Shown here in pieces: positions 50,206 through 60,339 of a stretch of DNA of 64,000 bases. The stretch lies in assembly GCA_951213105.1 (NCBI GenBank), contig OX578139.1, positions 68,635,254 through 68,699,253 on the forward strand, written 5' to 3'. The stretch is from Amaurobius ferox. Taxonomy: Eukaryota; Arthropoda; Arachnida; Araneae; Amaurobiidae. The stretch's first letter is position 1. Each line of letters starts with the position of its first letter. The notes under the pieces are model-generated. The model made no database searches, was not told the DNA's origin, and saw only the letters and a program-made list of their open reading frames with translations. The translations under genes and the position numbers were made by a program.

Positions 50206-51152
50206 TAAAAAAACCTAATGTGGGCAGCACATGACTTTCCTGATATAATGCAATGGATTTACTACTTTTACAGTAAAAAAAAATAGGTTATCCTTAAATT
50301 AGATACTTATAATACTTCTGAGATATTGAATTTTCGTCAATGAGTCCTCTTTTTCATTGATCAGAGATCTCACATTTAATTTTATCTCTTATCCATTTGG
50401 CGAGTTTTTCGTTAATTTAGCAACATTTAAAAAGTCACCAAATTCGTGGCCAAAATTTCGCGAAACGTTATGGATGGAGAAATAAGTTATTCTTACAGCA
50501 GATAAATGACTACGGGCGTTCAAATACAAAATTATTACTCAAAGCATCTTTTCTCATGAATGGAACGAGCTAGATCCACGAGAATGATGTTACCAAATTT
50601 ATCGCATGGTATTACATATGAAATGTGAACATGTTTCTCAATAGGAAATAGTTTTTTCTTTATTTTATATGACTTTTTCTTAATTTTCTTGAAAAATGGG
50701 CAATATCTGGAGAACAGTTCATGTCAGCGCTTTAAAACTTATGTCAGTTGTTTTCTAATGAAAAATTACATAAGAAATGTATATTTGCGTAACCTTCTTA
50801 GAAGTTTTGATTTTTTGACGATTTTTTCAAAATTTAACTCAAAAATTTAGGGAGGTTCTGAACATTCGATTGCGTATAAAAAAAATAGGCTTCCACTGTT
50901 TACGGATTGTAATTTTTGTACCAAATTTCGTTCGCATCGGTCTATTTGTTCGTCAGTTTTCGTCTCCAAAGACTCACTGACACACACACACACACAGACA
51001 CACACACACACACGCACATATAGACATCACTTCAAGAATGTTCGATTCGTGATCAGGGATGCTTGAAACGTGCTCTCCCATCGAAAACTCGAATTCGAAT
51101 TTTTGACCCCGTCATAATACTTTCCTTATACATTATTGTATATAAGGAAAGT
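50206..51152 (+). mobile_element. F2 element, full length
   Basis: The 5' hairpin GTGGGCAGCAC and GACTTTCC start it, the TTGGCGAG cluster is reduced, ATCTGGAGAACAGTTCATGT stands for the conserved box, and CACACACACACACAGACACA is at about 50980-51020. The terminal palindrome is complete to 51152. Confidence 0.9.
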
Positions 51153-51474
51153 AATATATTGGAAAAGTATTCTGTTGAAGGGACAATTGGATGTAACTTA
51201 TTTTGCCGGTCTACTTACCATGGGAAGTGATAACTCATTTAAAACACATCCGACTTTTTCAGAAAATTGTAAATCTGATACAGATCACCATAGTTATATT
51301 TTATACAAATTGCAAAAAATGTGATCCAGAAACTTTTGTCTTATTTCTGCGATATTTATGTAATTTTGAATCGCCAAGCTACTTTTCAATTCCATCAAAA
51401 TTATTTGTAGTTTATAACCCTGAATACGCTTCCTTTCATTTTGAGTATAACAATAACTCTTTAATATAACAGGC

Positions 51475-51880
51475 ACTCTTTACAAAAAACTGAAATACTC
51501 TTTGGTTTACATTGATCTATAGAAATAACTAGTAAATAAATATTTCTTTTTCTGTTTCTATTCAAAATTATTCAAGGATTTAACAAACTTTGGCAACTCT
51601 TTAATATAATATCAAACAATAAATATGTAATGTAACAGTAACCTTTTAATGCAACAGTAACTCTTTAATGTAGCATGTACTCTTTACAAAAAACTGAGCT
51701 ACGTTTCGATTCATATTGAACCATACGAATAACTGGTAAATAAATATTTTCTTTTTCTGTTTCTATTCAAAATTATGAATGGATTCAATCTACTTTGACA
51801 ACTTTTGAATGTAGAATATGTGCACTAAAACATTGTGCACTCCCTATCATTTAATATTCTCTATCATTCATTATTTACTG
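51475..51880 (+). repeat. Two tandem units of about 204 bp
   Basis: ACTCTTTACAAAAAACTGA begins at 51475 and again at 51679. Both are followed by GGTAAATAAATATTTTCTTT-type and TTTCTATTCAAAATTAT segments. Extra short CTCTTTAATGTA repeats lie between. Confidence 0.75.
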
Positions 51881-51901
51881 CAACTCTATTCTCTCTATCA
51901 T

Positions 51902-52309
51902 TTATGATTTACCGTTCTTGCTCTGTGATATTATTATTTTCTTTCTAAAAATGAAATATCGGCCAAATGACAAACTTAGTTGATATATTTTTATCAATTT
52001 AATCCCGAATGCTTTTTGCCCAGCAATTTGTTTGGAAGAAATTACTTTTCCAAGAGATTGAGATAATTTACTTTTAATCGATTTGGAATTATTTTCGACA
52101 TTTTGCGCTGGACGGTAAATAAATAAAATAATAAAAAAAACCTCTCGTACTTTTTTTAGGAATATCACCGTTAGTTTTGCAAACTCGCCATTTTTAATTA
52201 TCCTTTCAATTTCTTGGAAGTATTTTGTAATGACTAAAAATATGTATCTTTCCTGATATCGATCGGGAAAATCATATTTTTCGTTAAATGCTCTCCATAT
52301 TAAAAACAT
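51902..52309 (-). other. Unrecognised 135-codon frame, also present as a decayed second copy (F6)
   Basis: This open frame contains FIYRPAQNVENNSKS and GIKLIKIYQLSLSFGRYFIF. I do not recognise it. A related but broken minus-strand sequence lies at about 55490-55690 (FIYGTAKNHQNKPKS, MKLIKT, then a stop), with DNA similarity in AGTAAATTAT and AAATTGATAAAA. Two diverged copies in one window argue for a repeat rather than a host gene. The Lys/Ile-rich composition is expected from AT-rich DNA, so coding status is doubtful. Confidence 0.35.
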
Positions 52310-53846
52310 ACTCTAAGAAACACCCAAGATGTGAAAAAAGTTCGAAGGCGAACTTTATCAGTTCAGCTGACATACTCTAATGCAGGTTTGACAGACAAAT
52401 TGATATTGCAAATGGAGAATACAAATCCATTTCTTATTATTTCCCTCATTTGCATGCAGTTATGATTTTACTGTAAACTAGCAACGTATCAGATATTCAG
52501 GTAAATGATCAATCACAGAGCTGGCTTGGTAAGCGTGCGTATTCTATTTTGAGATGGAATCAAAATTTCTACAACCCGCGCTCTGGAGGTGACTTCCAAC
52601 TGTTTGATTGTGCCGCTGTGGTTTCTCCGAGTTCTTGGATATATCTCCAGCTGTCAGGTTGTGAAAGGCCGTTTGTTGTGACAATATTATGTGCTGCTCG
52701 AGTATGTCCCAGGCAAATGACAAGGTGGTAATATATTATTTTACTTGATTTGATCATGGGTTTATTTTCTGTTGACTGAATACAAAAACTTGCAAGTACC
52801 ATTGTCACTGGTACTGGACTGCATTTCTGTGTAATTTCGGACTATTTACCTACGTACAAGTCGTACGAAATTTTGTTTGACGTCATAGTTTATTTTTTCA
52901 GGCAAGAAGCCGTGTATTTTTATATGAATAAATATGTTATTTACTCTTTGTGTCTATGTACAAATCCTGTACGTTTGGCGTGTTGATATCTTGCTTTTCA
53001 GCAGACCAGCGATTAAGTCACTTTAAGTTTAGAAAAAACCCTCTTTAAGACATGATTTTATAAACTATTGGCATTGCAACCTAAGGCACTGAAACTTGGC
53101 TTAGAAATTTTCGCTCTCGCCCGTTTTCAGATGTTATTTTCTTTCTTGGTGGAAATTATACCTTGTTTTAGATTTATAGGGAGGATGTCGTATTTCTTAG
53201 GTTTATATAGAATATATCATTGTTAATTTTTTATTCTTTGCTATATAATAGCGACATTTTAATTACAAATGTAGTTTTTTTAGATTTTAATCTTAAAATA
53301 AATTGAAATTTTGACCTAGAAATTAAAACTTGTGACCTATGTCAATATATGTCTGAACATACCTGAATATATTATCAAAATCAGATAAATTTTTCATACG
53401 GAATCGTCTGAATGGAAGAGCAGAAGAAGAAGAAATGTAAAATGACTGACTATATTTTTTTTAATTTCTAAAGCCTTTCATTTTTCTCGCTGTTGAGTAC
53501 ATGTATTATAGACATACTTTAAAATTTATAGATAATTAAGAAATGTATTAATTAAAATATATTCTTTTACCAGAATGCGAAGAATTACTTTTATTATATT
53601 CTCGCCAAAATGAGAATCGTTTGAATCCTGAGTTCACCGTGCACGAAAATAAATTCACCATGCACTACGCGCATTTCGGTGCATTTCCAAACTATGTTTA
53701 AAATATGAATACATTTTACAGCGAATTCTGTTCAAAATTTGTTGGAAAGAACATTTTTCGGTTTTTTACGGTGTTAATATAGAAACTCTGTGATAACATT
53801 TTAGATCACTAAGGTACCAGTTTGTGTGAAAAGTGCATTTCAAAAT
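52310..53846. other. No gene seen
   Basis: The frames at 52549-52808 overlap on opposite strands and match nothing I recognise. Confidence 0.45.
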
Positions 53847-54718
53847 AAAAAAATCTGATGTGGGCAGCACATGACTTTCCTTATATAAAGCAATGAATTC
53901 ACTACTTTTACAGAAAAAAAATAGGTTATTCTTAGATATATTATTTCCAAGATATTAAATATTCGTTAAATGTCGTCATTTTCATCGATTTAGCGTCATT
54001 TTTATTATCCATTTGGCGGGATCTTCATTAATTTGGCAGCATTTAAAAAGGTTGCCAAGTTGGCGACATTCCGTCAAATTCGTCGCCGAAATCTTGCCAA
54101 GCGTTATGGATGGAGAAATAAGTTATTTTTATAGCAGATAAATGACTATTGGCGTTCAAATACAAATGTATTATACAAAGTATATTTCTTATGAATGGAT
54201 CGAGCTAGATCTACCAGTATGATGTCACCAAATTTATCGCATGATATTACATATGAAAAGTGAACATGTTTCTCAACAGTTAGTATATATATATTTCTTA
54301 ATTTATGGGATTTTTTTATAAATGTATTTTTAAAATGTGCAATATCTCGAGAACAGTTCATCCTAGCGTTTTAAAGTTTATGTCAATCGTTTTCTAAGGA
54401 AAAATTACATAAGAAATGTCTATTTGCGTAACTTTACTGATGGTTTTAAATTTTTTTGATGATTTTTTCAAAATTTCACTCGAAAATTTAGGGGGGTTCT
54501 GAACATTCGATTGCATTTAAAAACAATAGGCTTCCAGTATTCACAGGTTGTGATTTTTGTACCAAATTTAGTTCGAATCGCTCAATTTGTTCGTGAGATA
54601 TCGTCTCCACAGACTCACTGACACACATACACTCACACACACACACACACAGACATCACCTCAAAAATGTTTGTTCCTCACAATACTTTCCTTATACATT
54701 ATGTATATAAGGAAAGTA
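53847..54718 (+). mobile_element. F2 element with 3' subterminal deletion
   Basis: It matches the F2 order up to AGACATCACCTCAAAAATGT. It then jumps to TCACAATACTTTCCTTATAC, losing the roughly 70 bp that hold GAAACGTGCTCTCCCGTCGA in other copies. The terminal palindrome is intact and ends at 54718. Confidence 0.88.
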
Positions 54719-55489
54719 ATGATTGCAAAAAATATTCCAGGCTTCAAAAAAATCGCTCTGAGATGTGTTTCGACAAGTTTTAGCTTTAAACCGTTTAGAT
54801 TTTCTTTTACCAGACGAACAAACAAAGGAGCGAACGAACGAATAAACAAACAAACGAACAAACGTATCATTTTATTATATTAGATAAATCGTGCCCTTTT
54901 GTTCTGATTAAGCAGTTTAGAGATAATAACCCGTTTTGGTGAGTTTGATCCATCATCTACAAATTGAAAAACTGTTCAAACTTTTGAAACAAACAGACAT
55001 ATTATTTTATTATATGACATAAACCGTGTATTTATGTGCTTTTGTACTGAATAAATAGTTTAGATAAAAAGGTGTCAGAGTGCGTTTCAATCGAGCATAT
55101 AGAAATTAAAAGCCTGTTAAAATCTAAAACACATTCCTTACCAAAGACCTTACTATGACTTCATAAATACTATTGAATAGAAATATTTTGTATTCCTCAT
55201 AAATACAAAAAACTTTTTGCTACACTACGAACACTTTTATGGGGGGTTTTTTCAGTACACAGAATATATATTTACAGTGTCTGTATAATTTTCTAGATCA
55301 CGACGCTACGGCATTTAATACTTTTAAATGAATTTCTCTCTTTTTTTAATAACTGGTAAAAACTAATGGAATTTCTCTGGTAGTTTCGAAAATCCGTAAA
55401 TATAATACATTCTTACCAAAGAAATTATATTTCAGACATTCCCGCTTTCAATTACTCTGCTTAATGTAAACTTAGTCTTGCATTTTCTT
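54719..55489. other. No gene; CAAACGAA-rich tract
   Basis: At about 54820-54870 AACAAACAAACGAACAAACG repeats precede ATCATTTTATTATATTAGAT. A weaker second version lies near 54985-55015, an F5-like microsatellite plus tail arrangement. Confidence 0.4.
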
Positions 55490-55690
55490 TTTTCAATTTG
55501 AAAATAAATTATCAGACTCTTGTAAATGACAAACTCAGTGGTTGTCACGTTTTTATCAATTTCATCCGGAATATTTCCTGTTCAGCAGTTTTTTGCAAGA
55601 ACCCACTTCCCTGAAATAATTTACTCGTAGTTGATTTGGGTTTATTTTGATGGTTTTTCGCTGTGCCGTAAATAAAAATGTCTGTAACAA
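55490..55690 (-). repeat. F6 second copy, decayed
   Basis: Related to 51940-52130 in TTTTATCAATTTCATCCGGA, AATAATTTACT and GCCGTAAATAAA. The frame is interrupted by a stop after MKLIKT. Confidence 0.5.
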
Positions 55691-56288
55691 AATATTTTTT
55701 TAATATATGCTTTAAACTTTGCTATTTATTTGAATAGCTTTATTGAATTCACAGTAACCATTTGTTTGTTCAGAACTGTAGATCGGTCAGTATATTTAAG
55801 AATGGTCTATCTCACGAACAGTGCATTTTAGAATGATGGTGCGTTTGAAACAGCTGTAGAGCATTTTACATCCTTTCTTCTTTTAATTGAAGCCATTAAG
55901 GACTGATTAATGCTTATTGAATTTAGTGTTTGTGTTGAAAATTAACAACATTTCCCAGACAACAGTTTCATCAATGCCAAATATGGACCTTCTTTAAACA
56001 GTTGGATTTATTGTTCCTGTGGTAGCTACAGCTCGCCAGAGCAGAAATTGTCCTGCGACTTCAAACAGTTAATGGCAAATACAGACACTTCCGAGGCGTT
56101 GTATTACTAGGACGATCCTGTACGAGTTATCGTCTAACGTCTTCAGTGTTTTGGAACCTTCTCCACTGTCTAGAGATTACACAGTATGGCACCTTCAGTG
56201 CTCTCGTAACTACCTGCCGTAGCCTTCTCCCTTCCCTTGACAGCTATATAAGCTGATATTCGGTGCAGCATAGAGTCAATTATATTGC
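55691..56288. other. No feature seen
   Basis: Nothing placed. It may include the 5' end of the Tc1 remnant if that element is longer than its readable part. Confidence 0.4.
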
Positions 56289-56620
56289 TTATGTCCCTCT
56301 GAAGATTCTGTCACAAATGTTACAATTGCTCAGATAATTCTGTGGTATTTTGAGAAGGTTGCAATTGCCGTCCCAGAATGTCCGAGACATGTTCCATAGG
56401 CGAAAGGTCTGGGAATATGGATGAAATGGGAGGGTATTAAATCCTAGAAGACAATGAAGGCCGCAGGTGAATTTCTTGCCAGATTTAGACCTTGGAGGAG
56501 GCATCGTGCATGTCCTCAGCGTAATGACCATCAATCTACCATCCAACGAGAGCCCGCGCCTTGGTTTTGTGCTCGGAGGATAAGACGCTATTCATTCAGG
56601 TATATGCTGCTGTTAGTGTT
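56289..56620 (-). pseudogene. Tc1-like transposase C-terminal remnant
   Basis: On the minus strand a frame reads SPMEHVSDILGRQLQPSQN, close to the SPDLSPIEHVWDILGRRL signature of Tc1-like transposases. It continues to TTELSEQL. The upstream part (FHPYSQTF) is in a shifted frame, so the gene is decayed. I could not find terminal inverted repeats for this copy. Confidence 0.6.
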
Positions 56621-56682
56621 ACAGTGCTATTTACATTAATTTTCGGTTTTCTGTTTAAAAACTTGTTGCTTGCATCGTCTTG
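56600..56682 (+). other. Possible host exon, ABCC-transporter-like membrane segment (weak)
   Basis: After TTCATTCAG (possible splice acceptor) an 83-bp open stretch reads VYAAVSVTVLFTLIFGFLF and ends at CTTG before GTACAT (possible donor). The hydrophobic stretch following VYA resembles the start of the second membrane domain in ABCC/MRP transporters, but the resemblance is to a short generic pattern. No neighbouring exons are evident. A Tc1 remnant overlaps immediately upstream, so this may equally be chance. Confidence 0.18.
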
Positions 56683-57248
56683 GTACATGTTGCTTCTTTC
56701 TTGTCACAGGGTAGTCACCATGGATCGTCCTCTCTCTTATAGCCAAAAGGTATTTTTCCACGCTTAATACTTCACATTGTTTCATAACAACTAACTTTTT
56801 ATTACCCCATAATCACTTGAATATACTTGACGCACTCGAGTGGACACTGAGTCCTTCCAGCCGTTTCCCGTGTAAATTAAATATTGTTTTATCTTTAATG
56901 CATTACATTTAACTTAAATGAATATAACCTAACCTATAAGCATGTTTTTCGTCATCACATGTTTTTTAAGCTATCAACTAATTTCTATTGCTAAATATAG
57001 CCTTATGATTAGGAACAATAATACATAACAGTTGGAGTTAAACAAGTCATTGCCTATAGTAGCCGTTAAATGTACTAATCACTAATGTATAAATTTATAT
57101 AGATAGACAATTATAATGCATATTACAATTACAATACATTATTACACTTACAATGCAAGACAATTACATACATAGAGTGAGTTTAATCTTGATAAGTTAT
57201 CTTTGTAACGTAAGTCCTGTGTCGTTCTTAGACCTTGTCCCTCGTTAA
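56683..57248. other. No gene seen
   Basis: A pyrimidine-rich TTGCTTCTTTCTTGTCACAG at 56690-56709 looks like a splice acceptor, and AAAAGGTATTT follows 40 bases later. Too short and isolated to call an exon. Confidence 0.3.
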
Positions 57249-57570
57249 TATTTTCCTTATGTACAAAGTATAATGTATAGGGGACGTATTATGACGGGGT
57301 CAAAAATTCGAAGTCGAGTTATTGACGGAAGAGAAAGGTCAAAGCACCCCTGAGTTTGAATCGATTTGTTTATGTGATGTTGCCAGTGTGTATGTGCGTG
57401 GCTCTGTGTGTGCGAGGTTGTAAGCATATGCTTGTGCGGGATTCGCTAGAGACGATATCTCTCGAACGAATGGAGTGTTTCGAAAGATATTTAGTTTTAA
57501 AAAATTACAATTAGTGAATACTGGAGTCCTGTTAATTTAAAACACAATCAAATGTACGGAAGATCGAATG
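57249..57570 (-). mobile_element. F2-related fragment, 3' end
   Basis: The reversed terminus (TTTTCCTTATGTACAAAG, TATAGGGGACG), GACGGGGTCAAAAATTCGAA and TGACGGAAGAGAAAGGTC are followed by a TGTGTATGTGCGTGG tract and CGAACGAATGGAGTG. It is truncated soon after GTTCGA. Confidence 0.75.
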
Positions 57571-58375
57571 TTCGAAATATAAGTTAAATCAGTACTTCGT
57601 AATAGCTTTATATGTTGTCATCCAAAAAGAGCTAAATGTACAAATTCAACATAAAACACATTATGCCGTAGATCTCACATTAATTTGCCACTGTGAAAAA
57701 AGTAAATTTATTCCATTACATAAAGAAAATCAGATTTTTTTATATAATAAGTTAATGAGCCACTTGTGTAATTGTAATCTTCTTTCATTGCCTAAAATTA
57801 GATCCGTTTTTTGGCTTAATTTGAAATGCTATTAAAACAATCATAATTTCTCTGCTAGCTATTTTTAAAAATTTAGTCAAAAAAAAATTTCCTTTATGGT
57901 AGTAAATTTATGTCTGCGGTTGCTACCATTTAAAATCCCTCTCCATTTTCTTATATCCTCATCCGACATGTATCGCCTAAAAATATAATTAAAACTATTC
58001 TTATACAAATGCTGGATATTTTAAGAATATCAATATTAATTTCTGAACTTATTTAAGTAATGCCTTAAGCTTAAATAAATGTGTTCAGTTTTAAAAAATA
58101 AGCTAATTACAAATTTAAATAACTTACTCTATTTGTAAAGGTGCATACTCTTATATTTCCCAGATCTTAACATGCGAATGTGTTAAAAACGTAGATTTTC
58201 ATAAAGTATTTATCCAAATACATTATTTAAATGAAAATCCGACAAGCTTGTCGTATAGCCATTATTGATAGCAAATATTCACTTCAGAGCATCTTATTTT
58301 CATTTTTTGCTATACAGAACTATTTCAATATATGATCAATCTCTGGTATAAATAATACAAGTAAATTAAAATTCT
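57571..58375. other. No feature seen
   Basis: AT-rich sequence leading into the long TA tract. Confidence 0.5.
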
Positions 58376-58682
<307 letters not shown>

Positions 58683-58849
58683 ATATAATACAAAAGTAAT
58701 CAGATGAAGAAAACGTAAGCATACAAAAGTATGAAAAAAGGCTTAACGTAGATGGCGCAATGCTGCACAAGTACGTAAAGCAGTTATATAGCAAATAAAA
58801 GTATTAAGGAAAAAATGGGAATCAAGCCAACGGGAAAGCATAAATGGCC

Positions 58850-58890
58850 GAGGGGGATTGTGACCCCTCGTTCCCGGTTATAGCATGCTA
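58850..58890 (-). other. 3' UTR hairpin and palindrome of Penelope copy A
   Basis: GAGGGGGATTGTGACCCCTC (58850-58869) can pair its 6-base ends around an 8-base loop. The 10-bp palindrome TAGCATGCTA follows at 58881-58890. Both are also present in copy B. They may be 3' structural signals for reverse transcription. I saw no hammerhead ribozyme core. Confidence 0.5.
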
Positions 58891-59171
58891 TTGCACCTAG
58901 GTAACACTCCCGGAACCAAATACTTTGCCGAAACTTGACCTCCGAAATGGTGTCGAGCACAAGACACTGACCGTGGAAGTGAGTACAAAACTCAAGAATC
59001 GAAGAAAAGTCCGAAGTACAAAGCCGAAGTAAAACACAATATGAAAACGGCCAAGAGTCGTTAACTAAGGAGAGTGCAATCCATATATAGCATTATACTA
59101 CCACTAGGGTGCGCTTTCAGCAAGTTCCGTGTAAGTGAATCTCAAAGTTACCATTTCCAAAATCGATAACA

Positions 59172-60005
59172 TCATAGGTGTGTACAAGTTATATCCTTAA
59201 AATAAGCGTTTTTTACATCGTTGTATACAGTATTATAATAATGTCTAAGGAAATTTGCGGGATAATGTTTCTTGATCGCCTCTCGCATTATTCTTCTGTC
59301 ATTTTCAGTTCGATCTTTTTTGAAAGTATGGATTCTTTGGTTGCGTATCAGATGATTGACTATAATATTTCGTAATATATTTTTACTCAAATTTGAGTTC
59401 CAATCGATAACGTGATTGATGCTGGTCTTGAAAGTATTTCTCTTGTCGTATAAAATGGTATATAAACAATTGTTTTTATCGTAAAGGATACTAATATCCA
59501 GGAAATCAACTTGATTTTTATTTTCCATGTGTGTTTCTATGCGATCCAAGTTATCAGGGTAGAAACTGAAGTCAAATTCAGGCATTTGTTCGTATTGGCC
59601 CACAAGAATGTCATCCACGAAACGAAAGTATGGTATTTCATTTAATATGTGAGTGCCTTCCTCGTATTTATTCAGGTAGATGTCAGCAAGGAGTGAAGAA
59701 CATCCTCCTCCCATTGGAATGCCCTTGACTTGCTGATAATAGTTGGTCCCGTTAAATAGTATATTTTCGAACAGAACAATCCTGATCATGGCTTTATATT
59801 TACTTAATATAATATATTCATGTAATTCATAAATCTCATAAATCTCCAATAAAATAATAAGAAGATCATCAAGGTCAATATTATTAAAAAGATCTTTAAA
59901 ATCGTAACTTCGGAAATTCATACGATCAGGGAAGAATTTGAGTTTGTTGAGTACTTCATAACTATTATTTACGATAATGGAACATTTATGCTTGATTTTT
60001 GTCAT
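59172..60005 (-). CDS. Reverse transcriptase core of Penelope-like element (copy A, partial)
   Basis: This frame of 277 codons has no stop. It carries RT motif A (FRSYDFKDLFNNI, catalytic Asp, about 59880-59915), motif B (GIPMGGGCSS, about 59700-59732), motif C (FVDD, 59610-59621), the QVDFLDISI segment and a basic C-terminal thumb-like region ending CTHL. The ATG used for the listed start is internal. The true protein would continue from the upstream frame (59986-60329, containing HKTPVKFRPV), which is separated by a one-base-type frame change near 60000-60025. Unlike copy B, the B-to-C motif region is uninterrupted here, so this is the best-preserved RT palm in the window. Without endonuclease and N terminus, retrotransposition by this fragment alone is unlikely. 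Confidence 0.8.
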   Translation of the reverse strand: MTKIKHKCSIIVNNSYEVLNKLKFFPDRMNFRSYDFKDLFNNIDLDDLLIILLEIYEIYELHEYIILSKYKAMIRIVLFENILFNGTNYYQQVKGIPMGGGCSSLLADIYLNKYEEGTHILNEIPYFRFVDDILVGQYEQMPEFDFSFYPDNLDRIETHMENKNQVDFLDISILYDKNNCLYTILYDKRNTFKTSINHVIDWNSNLSKNILRNIIVNHLIRNQRIHTFKKDRTENDRRIMREAIKKHYPANFLRHYYNTVYNDVKNAYFKDITCTHL

Positions 60006-60329
60006 GACATGTTTCAGCAGAGCTAATTAGTTTAGAACTAGCTATAGTTAGATAAGTCTTGAAACCGACAGTTACGGGACGGAATTTTACAGGGGTTTTA
60101 TGAAGCTTCGGAATCAGGATGAGGTAAGGAAATTTAACTTGTTTTAAATCATAATCAATCCGTTTATATAAGGCCTTGATTTTATTTTCTATAGTACGGC
60201 CTGTAAGGTGTAATTTTGTATACATAAGTTCATCTTGATAATGATTACAAAGAACTTCCACGTAATATTTGATGCACGTAAGTGTATAATTAGAAACGAC
60301 TTTGTCGGTATAAGTTATTACATAATCGT
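59986..60329 (-). pseudogene. Upstream RT fragment of copy A, out of frame with the RT core
   Basis: This frame carries YVITYTDKVVSNYTLTCIK, then LHLTGRTIENKIK and HKTPVKFRPVTVGF, the RT region before motif A, and ends at a stop just inside the following frame. The few residues upstream of YVIT come from antisense copy B sequence past the junction at 60329/60330, so the apparent Met there is not a real start. The overlap with the next frame is about 20 bp. The same overlap exists in copy B at 61986-62005. Confidence 0.75.
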
Positions 60330-60339
60330 AATATAGTAG

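Larger units (their letters stand above)
58784..60329 (-). mobile_element. Penelope-like retroelement, 5'-truncated inverted copy A
   Basis: This is a minus-strand copy of the same element as copy B, reading from the truncated 5' end at 60329 to the 3' end near 58784. It lacks the GIY-YIG endonuclease and everything upstream of the segment beginning YVITYTDKVV. The sequence matches copy B at almost every base compared, including the 3' untranslated region. Sporadic differences include FKTYLTIASSK versus FKIYLTIANSK. The breakpoint with copy B is sharp, with homology starting at ACGATTATG. 5' truncation and inverted partial copies are common in Penelope-like elements. About 100 bp of unrelated sequence separate its outer end from a long TA tract. 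Confidence 0.85.
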
